Below are positions 1-7,474 of a stretch of 8,468 nucleotides of DNA, one piece after another. The DNA lies in assembly GCA_905205855.1 (NCBI GenBank), contig CAJLFL010000078.1:1-8468 (forward strand), given 5' to 3'. Each line of letters starts with the position of its first letter. Position 1 is the stretch's first letter. A program made the translations under genes and the position numbers. The notes beneath the pieces were generated by a model that was not told where the DNA came from, did no database searches, and saw only the letters and a list, made by a program, of their open reading frames with translations. This DNA comes from an uncultured Eubacteriales bacterium. GTDB lineage: Bacteria; Bacillota; Clostridia; Monoglobales; Monoglobaceae.

Positions 1-231
1 GTTGCCGCTATACAAAATGATATCGAACACCAAATCACCGGCTGCCGCATGATTGGGCTTTACAGGCATGCTAACTTTAAGCACGCCGGGCGGTATCGCC
101 GTCACCGGATTCCCTGTAGCATCCGTGTATCGCATCATCCCAAGCGTGTAATCTTCCGAGCTTGCCGCACCGGAAAGCGGTATTACGCAAAAAAGCATTG
201 AAACACAAAGGACCATACATATGTAATTCAA
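1..231 (-). CDS. Secreted protein, N-terminal part (cut by the window edge)
   Basis: An open frame of 77 codons runs from a TTG at 231 off the left edge without a stop. The start is set by a very good ribosome binding site, AAAGGAGG, seven bases upstream; an internal ATG at 216 lacks such a site. The translation begins MNYICMVLCVSMLFCVIPLS, a hydrophobic export signal with no clear basic n-region. A plausible signal-peptidase I site follows at about residues 20-25 (SGAAS-SEDY). The mature start (DYTLGMMRYTDATGNPVTAI and on) alternates hydrophobic and polar residues like the first strands of an immunoglobulin- or fibronectin-like beta-sandwich; this fold is inference. It lies 89 bp behind the second permease gene in the same direction, so it may be the last gene of the importer operon, perhaps a surface or extracellular partner. 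The catalytic or main part lies outside the window, so no function can be named. Confidence 0.72.
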   Translation of the reverse strand, partial: MNYICMVLCVSMLFCVIPLSGAASSEDYTLGMMRYTDATGNPVTAIPPGVLKVSMPVKPNHAAAGDLVFDIILYSGN

Positions 232-287
232 TACACTTCCTCCTTTTCACTCTTAGCGTTCTATAATTTGTTGCTGTTAGATAACAC

Positions 288-309
288 CAACAGGGGCATG
301 CCCCTGTCA
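288..309 (-). promoter_or_regulatory. GC-rich hairpin behind the second permease gene
   Basis: A perfect 18-nt palindrome, ACAGGGGCATGCCCCTGT (290-307), starts 13 bases after the permease stop codon. In the minus-strand transcript it folds into a 7-bp stem with a CATG loop, and two G-U pairs extend it to 9 bp. An A-rich stretch precedes it and no U-run follows, so it is not a standard terminator for the operon. On the opposite strand CATTTTT follows it, which could weakly end antisense transcripts. A likely role is mRNA 3'-end protection or partial attenuation before the secreted-protein gene. Confidence 0.55.
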
Positions 310-320
310 TTTTTCAAAAA

Positions 321-1199
321 TTATTCCTTCACTGCGCCAATCGTCACACCCGATACAAAATATTTTTGAACAAACGGATAGAATAGCACAACCGGCCCCA
401 TCGTAAACACAGTCATCGCTAATTTATAGGACTCAGTGGGCGACGATCCCGTAACCTGACCCATTTCTGACATTTGTGCCTTTAGCTGCGCCTCCTGGAA
501 CACGCGGTAAAGATAATATTGCAACGGATATAGCTTACTGTCGGTAATGTAAATCATTGCCGTACTCCAGTTATTCCAGTATGCCAAAGCGGTCAAAAGC
601 CCAACGGTTGCAAGAATGGGACCGGCGGACGGCATAACAATCGAACAATAGATTTTAAAATCTCCCGCTCCGTCAATCCTTGCGGATTCTACCAGAGACT
701 GCGGTATGTTACCCGTAAAATAACTGCGGACAATGATCATGTTAAAAACGCTGAAAAGCGATGTAATTAAAAGAATCGTAAACGTGTTTCTAAGTCCCAG
801 CTCTGTAAACCAGACATAGTGAGGGACAAGGCCGCCGCTGAACAAGGTCGTAAAGAAAAAGAAAAACGCAAAAAAGTTTCTTGCCGGAAAGTCACGCCGG
901 TAAAGCACATAGGCCGTCATGGTTGTTATAAACAGGCTGAGCGCCGTTCCAATCACAACAAGCCGAATCGTAACGCCGTATGCATTCAGCATAGAGTTCG
1001 GATCCTTCAGCACCATCTGATATGCCGCAGTCGTAAAGCGGTCGGGAATCAACTTCAATCCGCGAAGAAGATCCTGTTCCGGTGTAAATGACCCCGAAAT
1101 CGTCAGCAATATCGGCAACAGACAAAGAACGGAAAACAAAGTAGTGAATCCGATTGCAAATATGTTAAAAAGCACTGTTTCTGTTGATTTTTGTTTCAT
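321..1199 (-). CDS. Carbohydrate ABC transporter permease, LplC/YtcP type
   Basis: 292-residue inner subunit of a sugar ABC importer, in the cytoplasmic membrane. About six hydrophobic segments are visible (near residues 13-35, 77-99, 106-124, 138-160, 190-212 and 261-280). The cytoplasmic EAA loop that docks the ATPase is at 171-190: ESARIDGAGDFKIYCSIVMP, with the conserved D176-G177 and a proline at 190. The end, YFVSGVTIGAVKE, is typical of the LplC/YtcP branch, which imports complex or oligomeric sugars; the substrate cannot be read from sequence. Residues 109-116 are an unusually Phe-rich stretch (FFAFFFFF). The ATG is preceded by GAGGGG and AAAGGA. It lies 14 bases behind the other permease gene, so the two are translationally close and presumably form a heterodimer. 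Confidence 0.93.
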   Translation of the reverse strand: MKQKSTETVLFNIFAIGFTTLFSVLCLLPILLTISGSFTPEQDLLRGLKLIPDRFTTAAYQMVLKDPNSMLNAYGVTIRLVVIGTALSLFITTMTAYVLYRRDFPARNFFAFFFFFTTLFSGGLVPHYVWFTELGLRNTFTILLITSLFSVFNMIIVRSYFTGNIPQSLVESARIDGAGDFKIYCSIVMPSAGPILATVGLLTALAYWNNWSTAMIYITDSKLYPLQYYLYRVFQEAQLKAQMSEMGQVTGSSPTESYKLAMTVFTMGPVVLFYPFVQKYFVSGVTIGAVKE

Positions 1200-1213
1200 T
1201 TCCTTTGCCCCCC

Positions 1214-2182
1214 TCAGAATATTGCACTATCCGGGCTAATCTTTTTGACAATCGCATTCACCGTCATCACAAGAATAAACCCAATTACCTGCTGATAAAG
1301 TCCTGCCGCCGTCGTAACCGTATAGTCCTTCAGTTTGGTAAGGGATCGGAACACATAGGTATCAATGACATCCGTTGCGTCATATAAGTTGCTGTTTTCT
1401 CCGATTAACTGATAGAACATATCCATGTTTCCTTTTAAAATTCCGCCAAGACCCAAAAGAATCAAAATACATACGGTCGGCAATATCATAGGCAGCGTGA
1501 CATAGCGAATTCTTTTAATCAGACCGCAGCCGTCAAGGTATGCTGCTTCATAAAGTTCGGGATTGATGCCCGTTATGGCAGCCAGGTAAAAAATCATACC
1601 GTACCCGGTCCCCTGCCACAAGCGTACAAACAGAAAAATCCATTTCCATACGCCGGCATTGTTATACACATCAATTCTGTCAAAGCCGAGATTGGTCAGT
1701 ACCATATTCAGTGTACCAAATTCATAGTTTAATATATTGTAAGCCAGTCCGCCAATGATAACCCACGACAGAAAATTTGGTAAAATCATCACACTTTGCA
1801 GGCATCTCTTGTAATACTTCGTACACATCTCAGATATCAGAATTGCCATAAATATCTGAAATACGGTGTCCGCTGCCATAAACATCAGATTATATGCCAG
1901 CGTGTTCCGCGTAAGCAGCCACATCTTTCCGGATGTAACAAAGTATTTGAAATTCTGAAGCCCTACCCACGGGCTTCCAAGAATCCCCAGATTATACTTA
2001 TAATCCTTGAATGCGATAATTACACCGCCCATCGGTATGTATGCAAGGACAACCGTGAGGATGATCGCCGGCAAAAGCATCAGATATAATACCTTTGTTC
2101 TTTTAAAGCTAATCCACGCCCGCTGCATTAAACTTTTTTGATTGCAGATCCTGCTGCAAACGATGTCGGCATTCTGTTTCAA
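1214..2182 (-). CDS. Carbohydrate ABC transporter permease, LplB/YteP type
   Basis: 322-residue membrane subunit of the sugar importer, partner of the permease encoded just downstream. The frame is open up to an ATG at 2227, but the start is placed at TTG 2182. AAAGGAGG sits seven bases before this TTG, while the ATG at 2227 lies inside an RNA hairpin stem and has no ribosome binding site. Numbered from the TTG, hydrophobic segments lie near 31-56, 93-118, 129-150, 182-204, 231-249 and 295-312. The EAA loop is at 211-231 (YEAAYLDGCG...RYVTLP), with the conserved E212-A213-A214 and D217-G218. Length and the N-terminal stretch (KVLYLMLLPAIILTVVLAYIP, 30-50) fit the LplB/YteP branch. No ATPase gene lies nearby, so the energy subunit is probably an MsmX-like protein encoded elsewhere. 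Confidence 0.93.
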   Translation of the reverse strand: MKQNADIVCSRICNQKSLMQRAWISFKRTKVLYLMLLPAIILTVVLAYIPMGGVIIAFKDYKYNLGILGSPWVGLQNFKYFVTSGKMWLLTRNTLAYNLMFMAADTVFQIFMAILISEMCTKYYKRCLQSVMILPNFLSWVIIGGLAYNILNYEFGTLNMVLTNLGFDRIDVYNNAGVWKWIFLFVRLWQGTGYGMIFYLAAITGINPELYEAAYLDGCGLIKRIRYVTLPMILPTVCILILLGLGGILKGNMDMFYQLIGENSNLYDATDVIDTYVFRSLTKLKDYTVTTAAGLYQQVIGFILVMTVNAIVKKISPDSAIF

Positions 2183-2212
2183 ACTAATTTCCTCCTTTAT
2201 GACCGTACAGCC

Positions 2213-2254
2213 GGCAGCGCACGACACCGCTTGCCGCGAGTGTCACGCGCTGCC
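2213..2254 (-). promoter_or_regulatory. Strong intercistronic hairpin between binding-protein and permease genes
   Basis: The arms are GGCAGCGCGTGACAC and GTGTCGTGCGCTGCC in the minus-strand transcript. They pair over 15 bp including two G-U pairs, then three more pairs (CGC/GCG) follow after a one-base bulge, around a GGCAA loop. It begins six A residues after the binding-protein stop codon and ends 12 bases before the permease ribosome binding site. No U-run follows, so it is not a simple terminator. The two variable pairs work only in the sense RNA (G-U) and would be A-C mismatches in the antisense RNA. It resembles the RNA structures that let a binding-protein gene be expressed above its permeases. 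On the plus strand it is followed by TTTTTT, so it could also stop antisense transcripts. Confidence 0.75.
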
Positions 2255-2260
2255 TTTTTT

Positions 2261-3751
2261 CTACTCAGCTACGCTCTTCATATATTCATCAAGCTGCGAC
2301 TGAACCGCTTCTTTATACTGATCGATACCGGCAGCCTTCAGAGAACTTAGTTCCTTTTTCAGTTCCTCCTCCGGGGTTCCGGTCATGATGCCATAATACA
2401 GCGGAGCCGTATACTGTGAATAAATTTCTGTAAGCGCCAGTTTAATCTCTCTGATACCTTCATCCGATACCGGGCAATTTACGGCCGGATTATATACTCT
2501 CTGTCCTTTCAGTTTTTCAACCAGTTTCTCGTGTCCGGGGAAACTAAGTTCTGAGGTGTATGTATACGCGTCGTTATCAATACACGTATTCAGCACGCCG
2601 GCATTGTCCGCTTCCGGCAGAAGTGTAATTTCATTCTTATCATTCAGTGTGTAATGCTTATCCTTAATGCCATAGTGCAAAAGATTGTAAACTTCCTGAT
2701 TGGAGTACATTTCGTTGACTACTTTAAGAGCAGCTTCTTTATTCTTTGAAAACGCGGATACCGCAACGATGCCGTTCGTAAAGTTATACATCTGCTGCTG
2801 CTTTTCATACCTTGGGAAGAACCTTACATCCCACTTTGCCCTCTCATCGGCCTGCAAATCCGTGTATACCGTCTGACACTCCGCCGGGCTGTTTACCAGC
2901 GCAAACGCGCTTCTTCCGGCTTTAAAGGAGTCCACCGACTGGGTCTTGCTCGACATAATGCTCTTTGAGAAAAATCCCTTGTCGTTCCAACGCTTCATCG
3001 TTTTAATAAACTCCAGCATCTCCGGCTGCTCCGCCGCAATAAACAATTTATGTTCCGGATCGTCAACCTTAAAGTATACGTGTTCGCCGTAGCTGAGACT
3101 TCCGACCGGCGCCCAGCCCCAGTCGCTCGCAAACATAGCAAGCATCAGATAGGAGTTTCCGCCCGGCATATCAAACGGAATCATATCCGTTTCATTCTCC
3201 GCAACCGCCGTCAGATATTTTTCAATCTCCTCTTTGTTGTCCAGAGACTTGATGCCGTATTTGTCCATCAGATCGCCTCTTGCTGCGATACAGCGATCCG
3301 GCGCATAATAGGACATATGTGCGATACCGTAACGCGTACCCTTGTACTTGGTGACATTCTTTTCCTTATCTGCGTTTTCCCAATAATAAGGTACATATTC
3401 TTTTAAATCCTCATCGGTTATCTCCGCAAATGCACCCTTTGCAGCATTCTGCCAATAATTCATATAGTCCGGCGCAGCAATCAAATCAAAGCTGTCCCCC
3501 GATGACAACGTCAAATCGTAATTATCGGTATTCAGATATTCAAATTTAACGGAATAACCGGTTTTATCCTTAATGATTGCATTGGCCTGTTCTATAATAG
3601 CAGCCGTGTCCCCTTTCTCCGTGCCGATCACATAGAACAAAAGCTCACCTTCACCGGCTGCGCTTTTCTTCATACCGCAGCCTGCCAGGCATGATGCGGC
3701 AAGCGCTGCCGATAGTGTAATGCAGATCCCTTTTTTTAGCTTTTTTAACAT
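2261..3751 (-). CDS. Extracellular sugar-binding lipoprotein of the ABC importer (LplA/YtcQ-like)
   Basis: 496-residue substrate-binding protein tethered to the outer face of the cell membrane. It has a lipoprotein signal peptide: basic start MLKKLKK, hydrophobic core, and lipobox LAGC with Cys25 as the lipidated residue. The mature part opens with ELLFYVIGTEKGDTAAIIEQ and carries NYDLTLSSGDSFDLI (about 97-111), the 'S-G-E/D-x-x-D-L' segment found in family-1 solute-binding proteins of the LplA/YtcQ branch, which usually run 480-560 residues. Many Trp and Tyr residues in the middle suit carbohydrate stacking. The ATG follows AAGGGGG at nine bases. It is the first gene of the leftward operon, ahead of two permease genes, and is separated from them by a stable RNA hairpin. 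The exact ligand is unknown; an oligosaccharide is likely from family and context. Confidence 0.92.
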   Translation of the reverse strand: MLKKLKKGICITLSAALAASCLAGCGMKKSAAGEGELLFYVIGTEKGDTAAIIEQANAIIKDKTGYSVKFEYLNTDNYDLTLSSGDSFDLIAAPDYMNYWQNAAKGAFAEITDEDLKEYVPYYWENADKEKNVTKYKGTRYGIAHMSYYAPDRCIAARGDLMDKYGIKSLDNKEEIEKYLTAVAENETDMIPFDMPGGNSYLMLAMFASDWGWAPVGSLSYGEHVYFKVDDPEHKLFIAAEQPEMLEFIKTMKRWNDKGFFSKSIMSSKTQSVDSFKAGRSAFALVNSPAECQTVYTDLQADERAKWDVRFFPRYEKQQQMYNFTNGIVAVSAFSKNKEAALKVVNEMYSNQEVYNLLHYGIKDKHYTLNDKNEITLLPEADNAGVLNTCIDNDAYTYTSELSFPGHEKLVEKLKGQRVYNPAVNCPVSDEGIREIKLALTEIYSQYTAPLYYGIMTGTPEEELKKELSSLKAAGIDQYKEAVQSQLDEYMKSVAE

Positions 3752-3777
3752 AATTTTTATCCCCCTTGATCTCTATT

Positions 3778-3807
3778 ATGATAATATTTTACCATACATT
3801 TTTTCAG
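3778..3807 (-). promoter_or_regulatory. Candidate promoter of the sugar importer operon
   Basis: On the minus strand, CTGAAA (3807-3802) and TATCAT (3783-3778) are separated by 18 bp and match the sigma-A consensus at 4/6 and 5/6 positions. The start of transcription would fall about 20 bp upstream of the AAGGGGG ribosome binding site of the lipoprotein gene. The region is very AT-rich and other hexamers are nearly as good, so the exact boxes are uncertain. Confidence 0.4.
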
Positions 3808-3864
3808 CTTTGTTACAAAATCCGCTTGATTTACTCTAAAATCCGAATATTTTTGTAGATAATT

Positions 3865-3894
3865 ATTGAATTTTTCAATAAATTATGTTAAATT
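3865..3894 (+). promoter_or_regulatory. Candidate promoter of the kinase-regulator pair, with a palindrome on the -35 box
   Basis: TTGAAT (3866-3871) and TAAATT (3889-3894) are spaced by 17 bp and lie about 30 bp before the kinase start. The -35 box is inside a perfect inverted repeat ATTGAA-TTT-TTCAAT (3865-3879), which could be an operator. The -10 match is only 4/6, and inverted repeats arise easily in AT-rich DNA, so this is a candidate only. Confidence 0.4.
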
Positions 3895-3921
3895 TGACTA
3901 TGAGAAAAAGGGAGGTGCACT

Positions 3922-5703
3922 ATGAAGCATTGCGGAGTATTTGACGGATTGATGAAAATAAAAAAGAGCGCGCTGTCGCGTTTGTTCTTTCTTTTGATGT
4001 CCTTTACGATTCTGTCAATTATCATTATCATTGCCGTATGGACCGTTAATGTACACAAAAACGTGCACGAGCTATCCGATTCCTATATTTCCGACATTGT
4101 ACGAAATGCAAACTCAAAATTTGAAAACGATCTTTATACGCTGCGTTCCAATATCAGTACGATCGCCGCAAATGACTCGGTACACCGGTACCTCTTATCC
4201 CCGACGCAAGAGAACAGGGGCGCAGCACGGGAATATCTTTTAAACAATTTTGATATACTCACAAACGATGTGAACGGCATTGCTCTGATATCGCCCGACG
4301 TGTCCCTTACCGCCGGAGCGTACTTTCCTGAAAATCTCAGCAATACCGAATTCTACAAAAGCATTGCCGAAAGCGGCGGTGATACCGTTCTATTAAACAG
4401 GCGATTTATCTATCAGACATCCTCTCAGAGCGGTATTACACTTGCAAAGGCGGTTACATCACAGGAAAAGGTTTTGGGGATTGTACTTTTGGATTTGAAA
4501 AACTCCATTATTGTCAATCACTTTGGCATCAGCCATATGAACGGTCTGCTGCGCACCGTAATTCTTGACCCCGACAACAATATTATTTTTTCCAACGAAC
4601 CCGGATTAAATGAAACCAAGCTTTCCGTTCTGCTCGATAGTATCAATCGAAATAAACCCTTTGAAAACCTTTCCACAACGAGCATCGGCGGAGATGAATA
4701 CTTTATTATGGCTAAAAAGTTTTCTTCATCGCCGAACTGGCTGAACATTACATTTTGCCCCACCAAACAGCTCTATGCATCATATCGCCAAATGTTAAGA
4801 CTGCTTATGACGATCATGATTTTTGTAATACTGATTACCGTACTGCTGCTGACGCTTACCTTTTCATCCACAAAAAAAAGCTTTAAACAGTTGAGCGACC
4901 ATATCGAAACCATTGACCTTAACAACATCAATGAAATAAAAAACTTTACCCCATCAGCAAATGACAGCGAGATTGTTATGATTTCGGATAAAATCAATCA
5001 GCTTGTTGATACTATATCGGAGCAGCTCAAATCCATCAATAACCTGGAAGAAAAGAAACGTGTGGATGAAATTCAAATATTAAAAGCACAAATCAATCCG
5101 CATATGATTTACAACACACTTAACGTGATTCAAACGTCTGCGGAATATCAAAAAAACACCACCATCAGCGAAATTTCCAAATCGCTTACAATGCTTCTCA
5201 GGTATTCAGTTACCGACACCGACAAGCTGGTTTTGCTTAAAAATGAATTTGAATATATCAAAGGCTATATGACCTTAATGCAGCATAAATTCGTAAATGA
5301 TATTCATCTTGAGATTATGGCGGATGATTCTGTCTTAAACTGCATGACACTTAAAATGCTTCTGCAGCCTATTGCGGAAAACTCTTTAAAGCACGGCTTT
5401 ACGGATAAACCCGGACAGTTTATCATTATTAAGGCATACCGCAGTGACAACAAGGTTCTGATAAAAATTGCCGATAACGGATTGGGAATCGCTCCGGATA
5501 AGCTTAAAAATATACTTAATCCTGATTTTGACAGTTCATCTCATCTCGGTCTTAATAATGTAAACAGGCGTCTTAAACTGACCTTTGGCAACGAATACGG
5601 CATAAGCATATCCAGTATCCCATGTATACAGACAAGTGTTTTGATTGAAATTCCATACATTCCGCCATCACAGCAGCAAAAGGAGATAGAAAAATATGAA
5701 TAA
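3922..5703 (+). CDS. Membrane sensor histidine kinase, YesM family
   Basis: 593-residue sensor of a two-component system. A first membrane helix (about 21-42), an extracellular sensing region (about 43-290, Cache-like by position and size) and a second helix (about 293-316) lead into a HAMP-like linker and a coiled stretch (about 317-385). The phospho-acceptor box is QINPHMIYNTLN with His394; the family usually reads QINPHFLYNTLN. The ATP-binding domain shows the N-box LLQPIAENSLKHGF (Asn487), the G-box DNGLGI (518-523) and GLNNVNRRLKLTFG further on, typical of the LytS/YesM His-kinase type. Start ATG 3922 has GGGAGGTG five bases upstream; the in-frame Met11 has no comparable site. The last bases overlap the regulator gene by 8 nt, so the two are co-translated. 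Divergence from a sugar importer operon suggests that it senses the imported glycan or sugar; that is inference. Confidence 0.93.
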   Translation: MKHCGVFDGLMKIKKSALSRLFFLLMSFTILSIIIIIAVWTVNVHKNVHELSDSYISDIVRNANSKFENDLYTLRSNISTIAANDSVHRYLLSPTQENRGAAREYLLNNFDILTNDVNGIALISPDVSLTAGAYFPENLSNTEFYKSIAESGGDTVLLNRRFIYQTSSQSGITLAKAVTSQEKVLGIVLLDLKNSIIVNHFGISHMNGLLRTVILDPDNNIIFSNEPGLNETKLSVLLDSINRNKPFENLSTTSIGGDEYFIMAKKFSSSPNWLNITFCPTKQLYASYRQMLRLLMTIMIFVILITVLLLTLTFSSTKKSFKQLSDHIETIDLNNINEIKNFTPSANDSEIVMISDKINQLVDTISEQLKSINNLEEKKRVDEIQILKAQINPHMIYNTLNVIQTSAEYQKNTTISEISKSLTMLLRYSVTDTDKLVLLKNEFEYIKGYMTLMQHKFVNDIHLEIMADDSVLNCMTLKMLLQPIAENSLKHGFTDKPGQFIIIKAYRSDNKVLIKIADNGLGIAPDKLKNILNPDFDSSSHLGLNNVNRRLKLTFGNEYGISISSIPCIQTSVLIEIPYIPPSQQQKEIEKYE

Positions 5704-7219
5704 CATACTTATTGTAGATGATGAATATTTATCGCGCAACAAGCTCAGCGGTATTGTAGATTATAAAAAGTATGGCTTTAATGTTATAGGTGAAGTTTCA
5801 AACGGAAAGGAAGCTGTCGAATTTATAAAATCAAATCCTGTCGATGTAGTTTTTACGGATGTTGCCATGCCTGAAATGGATGGAATTGAGCTTGCAAAGC
5901 ACATCCGCATAAATTTTCCGCATATAAAAGTTGTAATAATGAGTAACTACAGTGATTTTGATTATATAAAACAGGCTTTTTCATCTGATGTATCGGATTA
6001 CATTTTAAAGCACACGCTCTCGACGAAATCCGTAACAGAGCTTTTGATCACGCTCAGCAAGCAGATTACCGGAACAGAAAACCGCTCCGGCTTTGAAGAA
6101 AATCTAAGACGTGAGGAGCTGTACCGCAGCAAGGTGCAGAATGAAATACTCGGTATAACGAACAGCTTTAAACCAAAAAATGCTCTTGTACTTGCAATGA
6201 GCATTGACAGTGAGCGGCTGCGTACTCCCATTTACACTGAGGAGGAAATCAATATACTGTACCAAAATATCTGCAACCTTATAGCACAGACCATAAAAGA
6301 AGTCAAGGATTATGTAATATTCAGGAATGAAAATACAATAATATCATATCTTCCGTTTCCATCTGATGAAAGCGAAGTCGATATTATGCATCTGATAAAT
6401 CAGTATATACAGCAAATTACAGCCTCCGTGTACAAGTTTTTTAACTTTAACACACTCTGGGGTATAAGCTGTCTTTCCTCCGAAAGCTATACACTGCACC
6501 AATGCTTTGACGAATCCATGTCTATGCTGAAAACAGCGCCGTTTGCAGGTAAAAAAACGCCGTATCCTGCACTGAATAATACAATTTGCACCCTCTCCAT
6601 TAAACAGGAGAAAACTCTGCTCAGCGCAATTTCCGACTTAAATATGGAACGGCTTACCGAATGTCTGGAAGAGGTTTTCTCCCACATAGAACCGAATACA
6701 TCGACCGATATCCTGATCGGCGATCTTGTATCCATCGCAACAAAATTCTGCGCAGACTTTCACATTTCCTTTCCGGAGATTTCTCCCCTTGAGCAAGGCT
6801 TTTCTCTTAAGCGTCAAATGGAATGGTGCAAGGACATGTTCAGCGATGTAATCAACACCTACATTACATCAAAAAATCTGCAAAGACACTCTCAATATAT
6901 TCAAGGAGTAATCAACTATATCGAAAAGAATTATTCCAAAAACATCTCGCTCAAAGACATAGCAGATCACATTGGATTGAGTGAACAGCAGTTACGGTCG
7001 GTATTCAAAAAGGAACTTGATAAGTCACCGTCAAATTATCTGACCGAGTATCGAATCGAGCGTGCCAAACTCCTTTTGGCACAAGACAAGACCAGCTTAA
7101 AGGGGCTTTATTCGGAGGTGGGTTTCAACTCCTATAACTACTTCTTTACCGCCTTTAAAAAATATACAGGGTATACACCGCGGGAATATAAAAAGAAAGT
7201 TACCGGCCGTTTTATATAA
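5696..7219 (+). CDS. Response regulator with AraC-type DNA-binding domain, YesN family
   Basis: 507-residue cytoplasmic transcription regulator paired with the kinase just upstream. Receiver domain at about 3-120: acidic pair Asp8-Asp9, phosphorylated Asp55 in VVFTDVAMPEMDG, Ser83 and Lys105. The residue after Lys105 is His (YILKH) where general receivers have Pro. The middle (about 125-395) has no domain I can name, as usual for long YesN-type regulators. The C-terminal AraC/XylS domain (about 402-503) holds two helix-turn-helix units, ISLKDIADHIGLSEQQLRSV and the second ending in EVGFNSYNYFFTAFKKYTGY, followed by TPREYKK. AAAAGGAG lies ten bases before the ATG, inside the kinase gene. The likely target is the divergent importer promoter in 3752-3921, and perhaps its own promoter. 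Confidence 0.94.
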   Translation: MNNILIVDDEYLSRNKLSGIVDYKKYGFNVIGEVSNGKEAVEFIKSNPVDVVFTDVAMPEMDGIELAKHIRINFPHIKVVIMSNYSDFDYIKQAFSSDVSDYILKHTLSTKSVTELLITLSKQITGTENRSGFEENLRREELYRSKVQNEILGITNSFKPKNALVLAMSIDSERLRTPIYTEEEINILYQNICNLIAQTIKEVKDYVIFRNENTIISYLPFPSDESEVDIMHLINQYIQQITASVYKFFNFNTLWGISCLSSESYTLHQCFDESMSMLKTAPFAGKKTPYPALNNTICTLSIKQEKTLLSAISDLNMERLTECLEEVFSHIEPNTSTDILIGDLVSIATKFCADFHISFPEISPLEQGFSLKRQMEWCKDMFSDVINTYITSKNLQRHSQYIQGVINYIEKNYSKNISLKDIADHIGLSEQQLRSVFKKELDKSPSNYLTEYRIERAKLLLAQDKTSLKGLYSEVGFNSYNYFFTAFKKYTGYTPREYKKKVTGRFI

Positions 7220-7221
7220 TT

Positions 7222-7362
7222 TCATGTAAAATGCCCGATTGATATGTCTGAAGTGAAACTTCTTCTAAGTGCAATTTTTGCCTGCGGATCCTCCGGCTCT
7301 TCCTTTGTATTGTATCTGCGCATGATTGAGGTTTTATAAATCTTGATACTCGTGTTTTGATA
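7222..7362 (-). pseudogene. Short unexplained open frame, possible gene remnant
   Basis: A minus-strand frame is open for 46 codons between a TGA at 7365 and a TGA at 7224. It contains an ATG at 7323 but no ribosome binding site. Its composition looks protein-like: MRRYNTKEEPEDPQAKIALR from that ATG, with charged and basic residues. I do not recognise a family. It may be the tail of a decayed gene or chance. It begins right behind the regulator gene on the opposite strand, in an otherwise empty stretch. Confidence 0.15.
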
Positions 7363-7400
7363 TCATGGCGCAAGATAAAGTTTGCACCTTAAAACAAAAA

Positions 7401-7474
7401 ATGACGGCAATGACACGGATTCTAATGTTATTTCTCTATAAAAACAACATTGTACCTCGCGTCATTGCCGTCAT
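7401..7474 (-). terminator. Long terminator-like hairpin for leftward transcription
   Basis: Perfect 14-bp arms, ATGACGGCAATGAC (7401-7414) and GTCATTGCCGTCAT (7461-7474), enclose 46 bp that contain a second inverted pair, AATGTT (7424-7429) and AACATT (7446-7451). On the minus strand the structure is followed directly by TTTTTGTTTT (7400-7391), the layout of an intrinsic terminator. No such U-run exists on the plus strand. It lies 15-22 bases after the stop codons of the small decayed frame at 7496-7675, which it probably once served. The long loop is unusual for a terminator, so a small palindromic mobile element is an alternative. Confidence 0.6.

Noticed and set aside
77..310. 77-codon minus-strand frame starting at 310
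   Set aside because: It overlaps the secreted-protein gene in another frame, lacks a ribosome binding site, and its Cys/Arg-rich translation looks like a shadow.
819..1091. 90-codon plus-strand frame opposite the LplC-type permease
   Set aside because: It is antisense to a clear membrane protein gene. Its Lys/Arg-rich composition mirrors the Phe/Leu codons of the permease.
3894..3899. TTGACT as a -35 box for the kinase gene
   Set aside because: It lies only 23 bases before the start codon, which leaves no room for a -10 box and ribosome binding site.
7250..7262. Small hairpin GAAGT-GAA-ACTTC after the regulator gene as a terminator
   Set aside because: The stem has only five weak pairs and the T-run begins about 14 bases later, so it is not a convincing terminator. 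No clear terminator for the kinase-regulator pair was seen.
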